40,263 bases of DNA from Gammaproteobacteria bacterium (GCA_028293765.1 JAQGOG010000108.1:1-40263), one strand, 5' to 3'; counted from the stretch's first letter, positions 18,295 through 26,357 are shown. Numbers and translations are program-made. The notes: generated by a model not told the origin, from the letters alone.

Positions 18295-19710
18295 TCAGTC
18301 TTTCTTGCTCATTGCCTTGACCAGCCGATAGGTGTATTCAACGCTCTCATCGAACTCCTGCACGCCAACGCGTTCGTCGCGCCCATGAGCGCGGTTTTCA
18401 TCTACGTCGGCCCACACGCCGCTCAAATCGTAGCTGGCAATGCCCGCGTTGCGGGTCTGCCGGTCATCGCTGAATCCGCTCGCCATTGTCGGGACGATCG
18501 GCACGCCCGGCCACATCGAATGAACCACCCCCGCTACCTTCGCGGTGATTTGAGCCGTCGGCGCCGACTCCGGGCTGACAATCGGGGGCGCGTCCAAAGT
18601 GACGCTGATCTTAGGATCGTTCAGCGCGGCCGTCAGAGCGGACTGTACGTCTTCCGCCGTATCGCCGGGCATCATCCGACATTGGATGGTTGCCCTGGCC
18701 CTTTGCGGCAGGGCGTTCTCAGCATGCCCGCCGGAAATCAACGTCGCCACGCACGTCGTGCGTAACTGCGCGTTGAGACGAACGACCTGACTGAGGCGCT
18801 CCGCTGCGGCTGGATCGGGCGGCGTCTGCGCGACAGCGCGCATATCGGCGCTCTGCGGACCTGGATCCAGACTAGCGAACTTCTCGAAACTGGCACGCGT
18901 GGTCGCCGTCAGCATGATCGGGAACTTATAACTCTGCAGGCGTCCCAGACCGTCTGCCAGCCGATAAATGGCGTTGTCCGGCCCTGGCAGCGATCCGTGG
19001 CCGCCGGGACTCGTCGTCTCGAGGGTGTACGTGACGTAGGTCTTCTCACTGGTGCCCATTTCAAAGTAGACCCGCTTGCCATCCTTGAAGGCACCACCGC
19101 CTCCATCGAGATTGACCGTGAGGCCTGCAGCGACGAGCTCCCGATGCTCTTTCAGCAGGAAGGCCGGTCCGTTGGAGTCGCCGCCCGCCTCCTCGTCGGC
19201 GGTAAAGGCGGCGATGACGTCGCGTGCCGGCACGAAATGCTCGCGCTTCAACCGGATCAGCGCTTCGAGCAGCGCGGCATCGCCGTCCTTCATGTCGATC
19301 GAGCCGCGCCCGTAGAACCAGCCATCCTTTTCCGTCAGCTTGAAGGGATCGACCGACCAGTCCTGAGGGTTCGCCTCGACCACATCCAGGTGACCGAGGA
19401 ACAGGACCGGCTTACCTGTTCCCTTGCCGCGGTAGCGTACGACGACATTTCCCTTCGTGGGGCGATCGGCCGGAGCGACGAACACAACGTCGCCTGCCGG
19501 AAACCCTGCTGTCAGAAGATGCTGCTGAATGGCCAGTGCCGCGACCGTAGAGCCGCTTTCGTGGGTGGTCTTGATCTCAACCAACTCTTTGAGGATCGTT
19601 CGCGCGAGTTGCTTATCGTCCTCCGGCGGAAGGGGTCCGGGCGTCGCTGCCCAAGCGGGATAGGTCAGGGCAAACGTCACAACCGCGTACCAGGGCAAGC
19701 ATGCTCGCAT
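18295..19710 (-). CDS. Exported M20-family metallopeptidase/carboxypeptidase
   Basis: 471-residue M20 zinc peptidase with an N-terminal signal peptide (LPWYAVVTFALTYPAWAAT), therefore periplasmic. Zinc and catalytic motifs are in order: LFLGHLDVV with His107, GRGSIDMKDG with Asp139, TADEEAGG with Glu173/Glu174, the dimerisation-domain segment HAENALPQRA, and ENRAHGRDERV with the final His ligand. The family removes C-terminal or N-acyl amino acids from small peptides. The ATG at 19710 is chosen; a GTG one codon upstream is equally compatible with the GGGAG signal. It lies 86 bp downstream of the glutathione transferase gene in the same direction and may share its transcript, with its stop facing the cysteine hydrolase. 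Confidence 0.9.
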   Translation of the reverse strand: MRACLPWYAVVTFALTYPAWAATPGPLPPEDDKQLARTILKELVEIKTTHESGSTVAALAIQQHLLTAGFPAGDVVFVAPADRPTKGNVVVRYRGKGTGKPVLFLGHLDVVEANPQDWSVDPFKLTEKDGWFYGRGSIDMKDGDAALLEALIRLKREHFVPARDVIAAFTADEEAGGDSNGPAFLLKEHRELVAAGLTVNLDGGGGAFKDGKRVYFEMGTSEKTYVTYTLETTSPGGHGSLPGPDNAIYRLADGLGRLQSYKFPIMLTATTRASFEKFASLDPGPQSADMRAVAQTPPDPAAAERLSQVVRLNAQLRTTCVATLISGGHAENALPQRARATIQCRMMPGDTAEDVQSALTAALNDPKISVTLDAPPIVSPESAPTAQITAKVAGVVHSMWPGVPIVPTMASGFSDDRQTRNAGIASYDLSGVWADVDENRAHGRDERVGVQEFDESVEYTYRLVKAMSKKD

Positions 19711-19796
19711 CACGTCCGATTCTCCCGCCGTTTTTATTACCGCAACAGCTCAACGGTCGCACTGTTTGCGTGCAATGTCCATCGACCGTCACCGCT

Positions 19797-20510
19797 TCAG
19801 GAAGCCTGTGGCCGCTTGGGAATATCGAGGCCTCGGACGACGGCCGGACGCGCCAGGAAGGTGCTGAGTGCCCGGTTCACCTGCGGGAAATCCGTGATGC
19901 CCACGAGATCGCCGGCTTCGTAGAATCGGGTCAGTATGTTGATCCAGGGAAAAATCGCGATGTCGGCGATCGTGTAGGCGTCACCCATGAGCCACTCGCG
20001 GCCCGTGAGCCGCCGCTCGAGTACCCCGAGCAGGCGTCTCGATTCCCCGACATAGCGGTCGCGCGGACGCTTGTCTTCGAAGTCCTTGCCGGCGAACTTG
20101 TTAAAAAAACCGACTTGGCCGAACATCGGCCCCACCCCGCTCATCTGAAACATAAGCCACTGGATCGTCTCATAACGGCCCGCCGCATCCCCTGGAATGA
20201 ACTGCCCGGCCTTGTCGGCCAGGTAGAGCAGGATCGCGCCGGATTCGAACAGCGGGAACGGCTTGCCGTCCGGACCGTTCGGATCGAGGATCGCCGGGAT
20301 CTTGTTGTTGGGGTTGAGCGAGATAAACTCCGGCGACGTCTGCTCGTTCGCGTCGAAGCGCACGAGATGCGGCTCGTACGGCAGACCGGTCTCCTCGAGC
20401 ATGACGGAGACTTTGATGCCATTCGGCGTCGGCAATGAATACAGCTGGATCCAGTCCGGATGTCGCGCCGGCCATTTCTTCGTGATCGGGAAGGCGGACA
20501 GGTCGGGCAT
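19797..20510 (-). CDS. Glutathione S-transferase (YghU/YfcG type)
   Basis: 237-residue cytosolic glutathione transferase resembling the Nu-class YghU/YfcG disulfide-bond oxidoreductases. The thioredoxin-like N-terminal domain includes LYSLPTPNGIKV, where the TPN motif replaces a catalytic Tyr/Ser/Cys, then NPNNKIPAILDP with the cis-proline and LFESGAILLYLA, the glutathione gamma-glutamyl contact (E-S). The helical C-terminal domain has DAYTIADIAIFPWI. The AAGGAG ribosome-binding site lies about nine bases before the ATG. It may detoxify electrophiles or reduce disulfides. It follows the BamA-type barrel gene by 55 bp on the same strand. Confidence 0.92.
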   Translation of the reverse strand: MPDLSAFPITKKWPARHPDWIQLYSLPTPNGIKVSVMLEETGLPYEPHLVRFDANEQTSPEFISLNPNNKIPAILDPNGPDGKPFPLFESGAILLYLADKAGQFIPGDAAGRYETIQWLMFQMSGVGPMFGQVGFFNKFAGKDFEDKRPRDRYVGESRRLLGVLERRLTGREWLMGDAYTIADIAIFPWINILTRFYEAGDLVGITDFPQVNRALSTFLARPAVVRGLDIPKRPQAS

Positions 20511-20565
20511 GTTGAATTCTCCTTAGCGCACACAGGGTCGAGGAGCTGGCGGAATATCCGTCCGG

Positions 20566-21909
20566 CTAAAAGGGATAGTTGATGCCGGTGAACACGGCAA
20601 CACCCTCGCTGCCGTAGCCGATGTCGACGTAGCCGACCACAAAGGGCCGCGCGATACCGCGAAATCCCACGCCCCCGACGGTGTGCAGTTGTTGGAGAGG
20701 AAACGTGCTCGTCCTGGCGAACACACGGCCGAGGTCGACGAACGGAGCCACTTCCAGATCGAGATGGGTGGCAACGACATTGAAAGACGTCACAGTTCTA
20801 CGCAGCTCGACGCTGGTGGAAAACAAATTCCGATCGTAATACCGGCCCGCGCCATAGCCGCGCAGCGGCTGCGCACCCCCGATCACACTTTCACCGCCAC
20901 CGATATTGCTGAGTGCCCAGAATGGCGGGCGATGTCCGCTCGGCAGATAGCGCAGAGCCATATGTGCGGCCAGAACCGTGTCAGGCGCCAGTGGCCAGAA
21001 GACGCGTCCGTCCACTCCAGCTTCACTATAAAGTGAATCGTCGAAAATGCCGTTGCGGCTGGCCACTCCGCCATACGCAACCCATTTCATACCCTGACGC
21101 GGTACAACCAGGTCGTCCCGCGTGTCGTAAACGATGGAGAGGCGATTCAGGACCTCATGATTGGTACCCACGCCCGGAATGCGGCCAAAACGGCTCTCGA
21201 GCGTAGCGACATGCGGCAGGGTTCCCGGCAGGACGTCGACTATCCGCGCTCGCCCGGTGTACAGCAGCTGCCAGACATGGCTCAGGTTGAAGCCGGCCTG
21301 CACCTCTACCAGTTCCTGCTGATCGGTGTAGTTGGTTTCGGCGCTCTTCGGCGAGTGGTTGCCGATGCCGAAGAAACGCGGCGTGCCCGAGCGGTCGTAG
21401 ATCACACTACCGAGGATCGACCAGCGTCGCTCGCGCAAGCGCCCGGTCTCGTACTCGGCATCCACTCCGCGCTCCACGCGTTGCTTGATACTCCCGACCA
21501 GCGACCACTGCTCGTCCGGCGAAGGATACTCGTATACGCGCGCGTCACCGCCCACCCCGAAATAGGGGTTGTACAGTACATCGGGAGCGTTGATCCGAGT
21601 GATGTTGTGATGCTCATCGGTTTTCAACGTCACCATCAGGAGGCCGAGCGTCGTGCCACTGTCTGGATTGACGTCGATGTCCGGGACCGGGATGAATGGC
21701 GCGGTATCAGGATCGAACCAACGGGTGAGCCAATTAGGTCGCCCAGGAGCCGGCGCGGGGCTCGGCTCCGGCAGCGGCGCCGGCAGTTGCGTCGCCGGGG
21801 GTTGCGGCTCCGGTACCTGCGCCGCGGCGCCGTCAAACCAGGGCGGCGTCGCAAGCAGCAGCGTGGCGACGCCGCGCCGGAGAAACTTTAACGCAACCTG
21901 GCGCAGCAC
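20566..21909 (-). CDS. BamA/TamA-type outer-membrane barrel protein without POTRA domains
   Basis: 447-residue outer-membrane protein of the bacterial surface antigen (D15/Omp85) family. A signal peptide (VATLLLATPPWF, AAAQ) is followed by a proline-rich stretch (residues about 32-57) and then the 16-strand barrel domain. Barrel landmarks include the PRQGMKW turn, GGGESVIGGAQPLRGYG (close to the lid-loop VRGF/Y motif of Omp85 proteins) and a terminal Phe in TGINYPF, the assembly signal. No POTRA repeats precede the barrel, unlike BamA or TamA. The GTG at 21909 is the first possible start and has no good ribosome-binding site; it overlaps the end of the phnW remnant by 22 bases. This implies that the gene was originally read from the same mRNA as ppd and phnW. 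Confidence 0.82.
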   Translation of the reverse strand: MLRQVALKFLRRGVATLLLATPPWFDGAAAQVPEPQPPATQLPAPLPEPSPAPAPGRPNWLTRWFDPDTAPFIPVPDIDVNPDSGTTLGLLMVTLKTDEHHNITRINAPDVLYNPYFGVGGDARVYEYPSPDEQWSLVGSIKQRVERGVDAEYETGRLRERRWSILGSVIYDRSGTPRFFGIGNHSPKSAETNYTDQQELVEVQAGFNLSHVWQLLYTGRARIVDVLPGTLPHVATLESRFGRIPGVGTNHEVLNRLSIVYDTRDDLVVPRQGMKWVAYGGVASRNGIFDDSLYSEAGVDGRVFWPLAPDTVLAAHMALRYLPSGHRPPFWALSNIGGGESVIGGAQPLRGYGAGRYYDRNLFSTSVELRRTVTSFNVVATHLDLEVAPFVDLGRVFARTSTFPLQQLHTVGGVGFRGIARPFVVGYVDIGYGSEGVAVFTGINYPF

Positions 21910-22452
21910 TGCAGGAGCCGGTTTATGTCAGCCGAGGTCAGATTGCCCATCGTCGAGATCCGAAACAGCGTCTCAAACAAATCCCCCTGCCCCGCATAAA
22001 TCACAAAACCTTCAGCCTTCAGGCCGTCGTGCAAACTCGTGTAGGTCATGCCGGCCTGCAAACGATACGCGCGCAAGACCACGGACGACTGCTCGGGCGG
22101 CACGGCCGTTTCGATCTTGAGCGCGGCCAACCCGCCCGTACCTGCCCGGCGAGCGATGCATAGTGCCGGTAGCGAGCCAGCCGACCGCCTTGTTCAGAGA
22201 ATTCCCGCAACGCTTCCTCCAACCCATAGTAAGCATGCACTGCCGGCGTGAATGGCGTATTGCGCTGGTCCTGCAGGCGCGCGAGGCGGCCGAGGTCGAG
22301 GTAATAGGTCCGGCTCGCCGCCTGCGAGAGCGCACTGCGCCGCACGATCACGAACGAGACGCCCGGTAGGCCGTGCAGGCACTTATTGGCGGCTGCCGCC
22401 ACCGGCGACCAGCTTGCGTCAGCGTGACCGGCCCAGGATTCAGCAAAAGCAT
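21888..22452 (-). pseudogene. phnW: 2-aminoethylphosphonate aminotransferase remnant (internal deletion, frameshift)
   Basis: Broken gene for 2-aminoethylphosphonate:pyruvate aminotransferase (PLP fold type I). It starts at ATG 22452, overlapping the ppd stop as TGATG, with the diagnostic N terminus MLLLNPGPVTLT. After about 14 residues the frame changes and the sequence jumps to the AANKCLHGLPGVSFV segment, which in Salmonella PhnW contains the PLP lysine near residue 194. About 170 codons, most of the large cofactor domain, are therefore missing. A second frameshift near 22130-22140 (after SLAGQVR) is needed to reach the real C-terminal end (GFVIYAGQGDLFETLFRI) ending at 21888. About 190 of some 365 residues survive, and no active enzyme can be made. 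The loss would block the aminoethylphosphonate step after Ppd. Confidence 0.85.
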
Positions 22453-23696
22453 CAACGAACTCCGGTAGCGGGGCCGAAGTGTTGCATCAGACGTGTCTTG
22501 ACGTCGACTGGAGTTACAGAAGGCCGCGCCAGATTGCCTGGAGTGCCGGTCCGCGTCAGCAGGCGAGCAAAGCGTGGCCCGTCTAGCGCCGGCTCCTCCA
22601 GCCAAGCGGCGATTTGCCCCACATCATCGGATTCGAGCGAAGAAGCATAGCCGCAGGCGGCGGCCACCTGCGCGAACGAAACGTGGGCGGAAACCGTCGC
22701 CTGCCCGCCTGTGGAATCGTGAGCGCCGTTATCCAGCAATAAGTGCCGCAGATTCGGTGGCCCATACGCGCCCACAGTCGCGAAGGCACCCATCCGCATC
22801 AATGCCGCCCCATCGCCATCGAGCGCGACCACGCGCAGGTCCGGGCGAGCGAGCGCCAGTCCAAGCGCTAGCGGTACCACACACCCCATCGAACCGACCA
22901 TGTACAGGTGGTTCGGCCGGTCGTCGATCGCGTAGAGCTCCCGCCCGCAGAATCCGGTCGACGCCAATACCACGGTCGAAGCGGTCGGTGTGTGTGCTAC
23001 CACGTGTCGCAAGGCATCCTGCCTCGACGGCCTCGCTGCCGGCGAAACCCCTCGGGCCTTCAGCACGGCTGCCGAGTGGGGCCATTTTTCCCCAATCACA
23101 GAAGCTCCGGGCTTGAGCGGATACGCGGCCACGCTGTCCTTTTTCATCAGCAGCGCGTAGGGCAGCCCAGTCTCGTTCATGTGCGCAGTCGCCCGGTCCA
23201 ACGCCGGGCCGATGGCATCGGTTTCGGTCGGAAACAGCTCCCAGCGAATCTCCATGGAATCGAGCATTGCCGGGGTGATCGGGCCCATCAGAGCATGCTG
23301 CAGCTCATCGGCGACGCCCGGCTGGCCACGCCAGGTCACGACTAGCAACTGCGGCAGGCGGAAGGTCCAGGTCAGCGAGGTCAATGGGCTTACCGCGTTG
23401 CCGAGCCCGGAGTTCTGCATCATCGCGATCCCGCGCCGAGGCCGCGCGCTCGCACCTCCCACATTTCCCTCGGACCCCGACTGCTTTCGCTCGCCTGCGG
23501 TTCGCGCGGCACCTGCGAGTGTGACCCCCGCAATCAGCGCGACCGCGTCCCCTTCATTAGCCATCGATACGTATCGCAGCGACGGATCCTGCAGTACGTA
23601 GTTGATGAACGGCGTGAGGTACGAACACGGGACTCCGGCGTACCACTCAAACCCCCGCTCCCGTGCCGCCCCGACAAAATCACGCGCTTCAATCAC
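22452..23696 (-). CDS. ppd: Phosphonopyruvate decarboxylase
   Basis: 414-residue thiamine-diphosphate enzyme converting phosphonopyruvate to phosphonoacetaldehyde, the step that pulls PEP-mutase chemistry forward in phosphonate biosynthesis. The N-terminal half has GVPCSYLTPFIN and the ThDP glutamate in MANEGDAV (Glu48), then QNSGLGNAVSPLTSL. The C-terminal half has GSMGCVVPLALGLAL and the diphosphate-binding motif starting ALDGDGA with a downstream LLDNGAHDSTGG. It looks intact, except that residues about 63-87 are an insertion of Gly/Arg/Ser-rich sequence compared with the family pattern. The GTG start at 23696 overlaps the end of the upstream remnant by 8 bases, and its TGA overlaps the phnW ATG. 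It is the only apparently complete phosphonate gene here; PEP mutase is not in the window. Confidence 0.88.
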   Translation of the reverse strand: MIEARDFVGAARERGFEWYAGVPCSYLTPFINYVLQDPSLRYVSMANEGDAVALIAGVTLAGAARTAGERKQSGSEGNVGGASARPRRGIAMMQNSGLGNAVSPLTSLTWTFRLPQLLVVTWRGQPGVADELQHALMGPITPAMLDSMEIRWELFPTETDAIGPALDRATAHMNETGLPYALLMKKDSVAAYPLKPGASVIGEKWPHSAAVLKARGVSPAARPSRQDALRHVVAHTPTASTVVLASTGFCGRELYAIDDRPNHLYMVGSMGCVVPLALGLALARPDLRVVALDGDGAALMRMGAFATVGAYGPPNLRHLLLDNGAHDSTGGQATVSAHVSFAQVAAACGYASSLESDDVGQIAAWLEEPALDGPRFARLLTRTGTPGNLARPSVTPVDVKTRLMQHFGPATGVR

Positions 23697-23926
23697 GACT
23701 CGTCTCGGCAGGCGCCTTGATCAGTCCCTGAGGACTGACATTCAGCAACCCGATCGATCCAACGCCCTTGCGGCGAACTGTTGGTGAAACCGGGCTCCGA
23801 GGCCTCCTGCAGGTGGCGCTCGAGCAGACTCACCCGCGCGAACCGCAACAGGCGCTTCGGTAGTTGCTGGTCCTCGGCGTGTTGAAGGCGCATGCCGCGA
23901 CCGGCTGCGAGAATGATGGCGCGCAT
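23689..23926 (-). pseudogene. Nucleotidyltransferase remnant (middle deleted)
   Basis: The first 43 codons read as the N terminus of a sugar/phosphonate nucleotidyltransferase: MRAIILAAGRGMRL is the NTP-binding signature, followed by LPKRLLRFARVSLLERHL. A strong GAGGT ribosome-binding site precedes the ATG at 23926. The original frame then drifts into junk. A different frame gives a plausible end (GVGSIGLLNVSPQGL, then a TGA at 23691-23689) that overlaps the ppd start by 8 bases, as an operon neighbour should. The central part of the protein, including the catalytic Asp-rich region, is missing; complete enzymes are over 220 residues and often fused to PEP mutase. In intact phosphonate operons this protein activates 2-aminoethylphosphonate with CTP. 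Confidence 0.72.
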
Positions 23927-23959
23927 GAGACCTCTTTCGAAAATCGAACATTCGGAACA

Positions 23960-24955
23960 TTACCGCGGCACCTGCCGAGTGCCGGCGGCGGCACTGGCCC
24001 GTTCGGAAAGATGCAGATACAGCACGCCCGGCAGGCCGAGCAGAAGCTCTCGCGCGCGCTTTGCCAACGACAATGCCAGCGCGGCATCTGAGGACAAGCC
24101 TACCAGCGGCGCGAGTAGCAGGTAACCGCCCTCCTGCACACCGAGAGCTCCAGGAACGGCAAACGCCGCGCTACGAATCGCCTGTCCCAGGCTTTCGAGC
24201 ACCAGTGAGGCGGCCCAGCTCACCGGATGACCGATGAACTGCAGGATCAGGTACACCTCGCCAACTCCGACGAGCCAGCTAATCAGGCTGAGGGCGAAGC
24301 TGGCAACCACGGCCCCGCCGCGGCCGTAGGTCCGCTCGATGGCCACGTCGATCGCCTGGGCATGGCTCACCCACTGCGACCAGTCGCGATTGCCGGAAAA
24401 TCGCTGCGCGGCTCGCATCAACTTACTGAAGAAACCACGCCGCTGCAGCAGGTAGAACCCGCCCACCTGCAGCGCGAGCAGGCCACTGGTGATCAGCGCA
24501 GACGTGCGCAGCGCGTGCTCAGAGATATTGGTCGCCTGCGCGCCGAGCAGCATCACACCCAGCAATGCAAAAATGATCTGCGCAACGACCTGCAGGGTCG
24601 TGCTGACCGTGATGACCGCAGCGCCCTCCTGCATGCGGATGCCACGGAGCGCGAGATGACGCGCCATCAGCACCGGCCCGCCAATCTGCCCAGCGGGCAT
24701 CACACTGTTGGCAGACTCCCCAACCCAACGCGCGAGCACTGCATCGCGCATCGAACAGCCCGACTCGGGCCCGAACAGCACCCGGATCGCTGCCGCGTCG
24801 AGGACGAGCGGCAAGAGGTGAAACAGCGCAACGAGCACCAACCCCCAGCCGGCCACCGACAGCATGGCAAACACGGGCGTTAGCCCCTGGGAGGCGAGCA
24901 CGCCGACGAACAGCAGCATCCCTGCCGCCAGCAGCCACATCGCCGCCCGCGTCAT
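23960..24955 (-). CDS. hpnL: HpnL-type integral membrane protein (flippase-like domain)
   Basis: 331-residue membrane protein of the lysylphosphatidylglycerol synthase transmembrane/UPF0104 family, to which the hopanoid-associated HpnL belongs. About eight hydrophobic helices are visible, with the conserved pieces ARWVGESANSVMPAGQIGG, LESLGQAIRSAAFAVPGALGVQEGGY and SLAKRARELLLGLPGV. HpnL proteins are thought to help place or transport hopanoid-type lipids, while relatives also accompany phosphonolipid operons; either role is possible here because the gene lies between both gene sets. The ATG at 24955 overlaps the stop of a truncated upstream frame as ATGA. Thirty-three bases separate its stop from the nucleotidyltransferase remnant. 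Confidence 0.8.
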   Translation of the reverse strand: MTRAAMWLLAAGMLLFVGVLASQGLTPVFAMLSVAGWGLVLVALFHLLPLVLDAAAIRVLFGPESGCSMRDAVLARWVGESANSVMPAGQIGGPVLMARHLALRGIRMQEGAAVITVSTTLQVVAQIIFALLGVMLLGAQATNISEHALRTSALITSGLLALQVGGFYLLQRRGFFSKLMRAAQRFSGNRDWSQWVSHAQAIDVAIERTYGRGGAVVASFALSLISWLVGVGEVYLILQFIGHPVSWAASLVLESLGQAIRSAAFAVPGALGVQEGGYLLLAPLVGLSSDAALALSLAKRARELLLGLPGVLYLHLSERASAAAGTRQVPR

Positions 24956-25184
24956 ACCCGCTCGGGTCCGCGCCCCGGCCCGCCTCGAGCGCGGCGGCGG
25001 CATCCCCGCCGAAAGCCGAAGTGCGCCCAGGCGTCGTTCATGTTGGAAACCAAGCGCCACCAGAAATGCATCTTCGGGTCGGTGACGCATTCGAAGGTCG
25101 GCGACACGCGCCTTCGCGCAGCGGCCTTATGCGGTGGCGGAAAACCGCAGGACCGGCTAACGGAAAATGAGCTTGTTCGGACAT
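24952..25184 (-). pseudogene. Truncated unidentified gene ending on the hpnL start
   Basis: The 412-bp gap between hpnA and hpnL contains two protein-like pieces on the minus strand. From 25184 an ATG opens MSEQAHFPLAGPAVFRHR, and in another frame a coherent tail (ECVTDPKMHFWWRLVSNMN, then DAWAHFGFRRG) runs to a TGA at 24954-24952 that overlaps the hpnL ATG. The overlap strongly suggests that the tail is the true end of a gene whose middle is gone. The aromatic, basic tail would fit a membrane-associated enzyme such as a CDP-alcohol phosphatidyltransferase, the usual partner of phosphonate nucleotidyltransferases, but I cannot identify it. The start piece is less certain than the end piece. 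The remainder of the gap (25185-25367) shows nothing I can name. Confidence 0.42.
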
Positions 25185-25367
25185 GGCGGCTCGATGCAAA
25201 TAACCCGCGTCCGGCGCGAGCGTCGTATTTTACCCATTCTCCGTCATCAAAATGAAAACCGCAGTGGGGGTCGGCGCGACATCGGGAGGGAGCCGCGACC
25301 CGCTTCGATCGGGGTATAGGCCGAGGCGTTCGGCCAGGCCACCGCCCAAGGAGCGTCTGTCTGGCTC

Positions 25368-26357
25368 CTAAGAGCGCAGCAACCCTTGCTCCCGCAACCA
25401 GATCACGGCGTCCTCGAAAGCCTGCGGCGGCGCGCGCCACTGGTATCCCAGCTCGCGAGCAGCTTTCTCGCTGGAGAAAAACATCCGCTTGCGCGCCATG
25501 CGCACGCCCTCGACGGTGACCCGAGTCGTGCCGCCCGTCAGGTGCGCCACAAACTCGGCTGCATAGGCGATGGGCAGAACCACGCCGCTGGGCAAACGGA
25601 TGCGAGGGGGCTTACGACCCACGAGCTGCGCGATCTCGATGAGGATCTCTCGCAGCGTCATATCCTGTCCGCCGAGGATGTAACGCTCGCCGACTCGCCC
25701 GTGATGGAACGCCAGCAGGTGTCCCGTCGCGACGTCATCAACGTGTACGATGTTGAGTCCTGTATCGACGTAGGCCGGCATACGCCCGGATGCAGCGTCG
25801 AGAACCATCTGACCCGTTGGCGTGGGCTTCACGTCCCCCGGCCCGATCGGTGTCGATGGATTGACGATGACCACCGAAGTGCCTGCCCTGGCCGCCTCGC
25901 GCGCCACCTCTTCAGCCAGATACTTCGAGCGCTTGTAGTGACCGATCATGTCGGTCAGCGCAACCGGAGTTTCCTCCCGGCCGGGCGAGCCGTCGACGGG
26001 TATGCCGATCGTGGCAACACTGCTCGTGTAGACCACGCGGGCCACTCCGGCCTGCCGAGCCGCATTCAGGATGTTGCGGGTTCCGTCTACATTGGTTCGA
26101 TAAAGGTCTCCGGGCTCGCGCGCGCCCAACCGATAGTCCGCTGCGACATGGAAAAGCGCCTCGCAATCGGCAGCGGCCCGAGGGAGAGAATCGCGTTCCG
26201 CAAGATCGCCTTCAACGAGTTCGACGGGAAGGTGCTGCAGATTGCGGCGATCCGAGCTCTTGCGGACGAGGGTCCGAACCTGCCACCCCTCCTGGAGCAG
26301 AGCCCTTGCGACTGCCGCGCCGACAAAGCCGGTGGCGCCCGTGACAAGTGCTCTCAT
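25368..26357 (-). CDS. hpnA: Hopanoid-associated sugar epimerase HpnA
   Basis: 329-residue extended SDR enzyme matching HpnA. It begins MRALVTGATGFVGAAVARAL (NAD-binding TGxxGxxG), has the strand-end EGDLAERDSL, catalytic YKRSKYLAE (YxxxK) and the characteristic IVNPSTPIGPGDVKPTPTG segment. The start at 26357 overlaps the hpnG stop as ATGA. HpnA proteins occur in hopanoid clusters and are presumed to act on the sugar/ribose-derived side chain of C35 hopanoids, but the exact reaction is not firmly established. Fourth and last gene of the coupled sqs-shc-hpnG-hpnA operon. After its TAG, a GGAGC/GCTCC inverted repeat occurs within 20 bp but lacks a T-run. Confidence 0.93.
   Translation of the reverse strand: MRALVTGATGFVGAAVARALLQEGWQVRTLVRKSSDRRNLQHLPVELVEGDLAERDSLPRAAADCEALFHVAADYRLGAREPGDLYRTNVDGTRNILNAARQAGVARVVYTSSVATIGIPVDGSPGREETPVALTDMIGHYKRSKYLAEEVAREAARAGTSVVIVNPSTPIGPGDVKPTPTGQMVLDAASGRMPAYVDTGLNIVHVDDVATGHLLAFHHGRVGERYILGGQDMTLREILIEIAQLVGRKPPRIRLPSGVVLPIAYAAEFVAHLTGGTTRVTVEGVRMARKRMFFSSEKAARELGYQWRAPPQAFEDAVIWLREQGLLRS

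Noticed and set aside
25252..25371. Small plus-strand frame starting MKTAVGVGA opposite the hpnA-hpnL gap
   Set aside because: It recalls a nucleotidyltransferase start only by chance; the glycine signature is wrong and the rest is Arg/Pro-rich.
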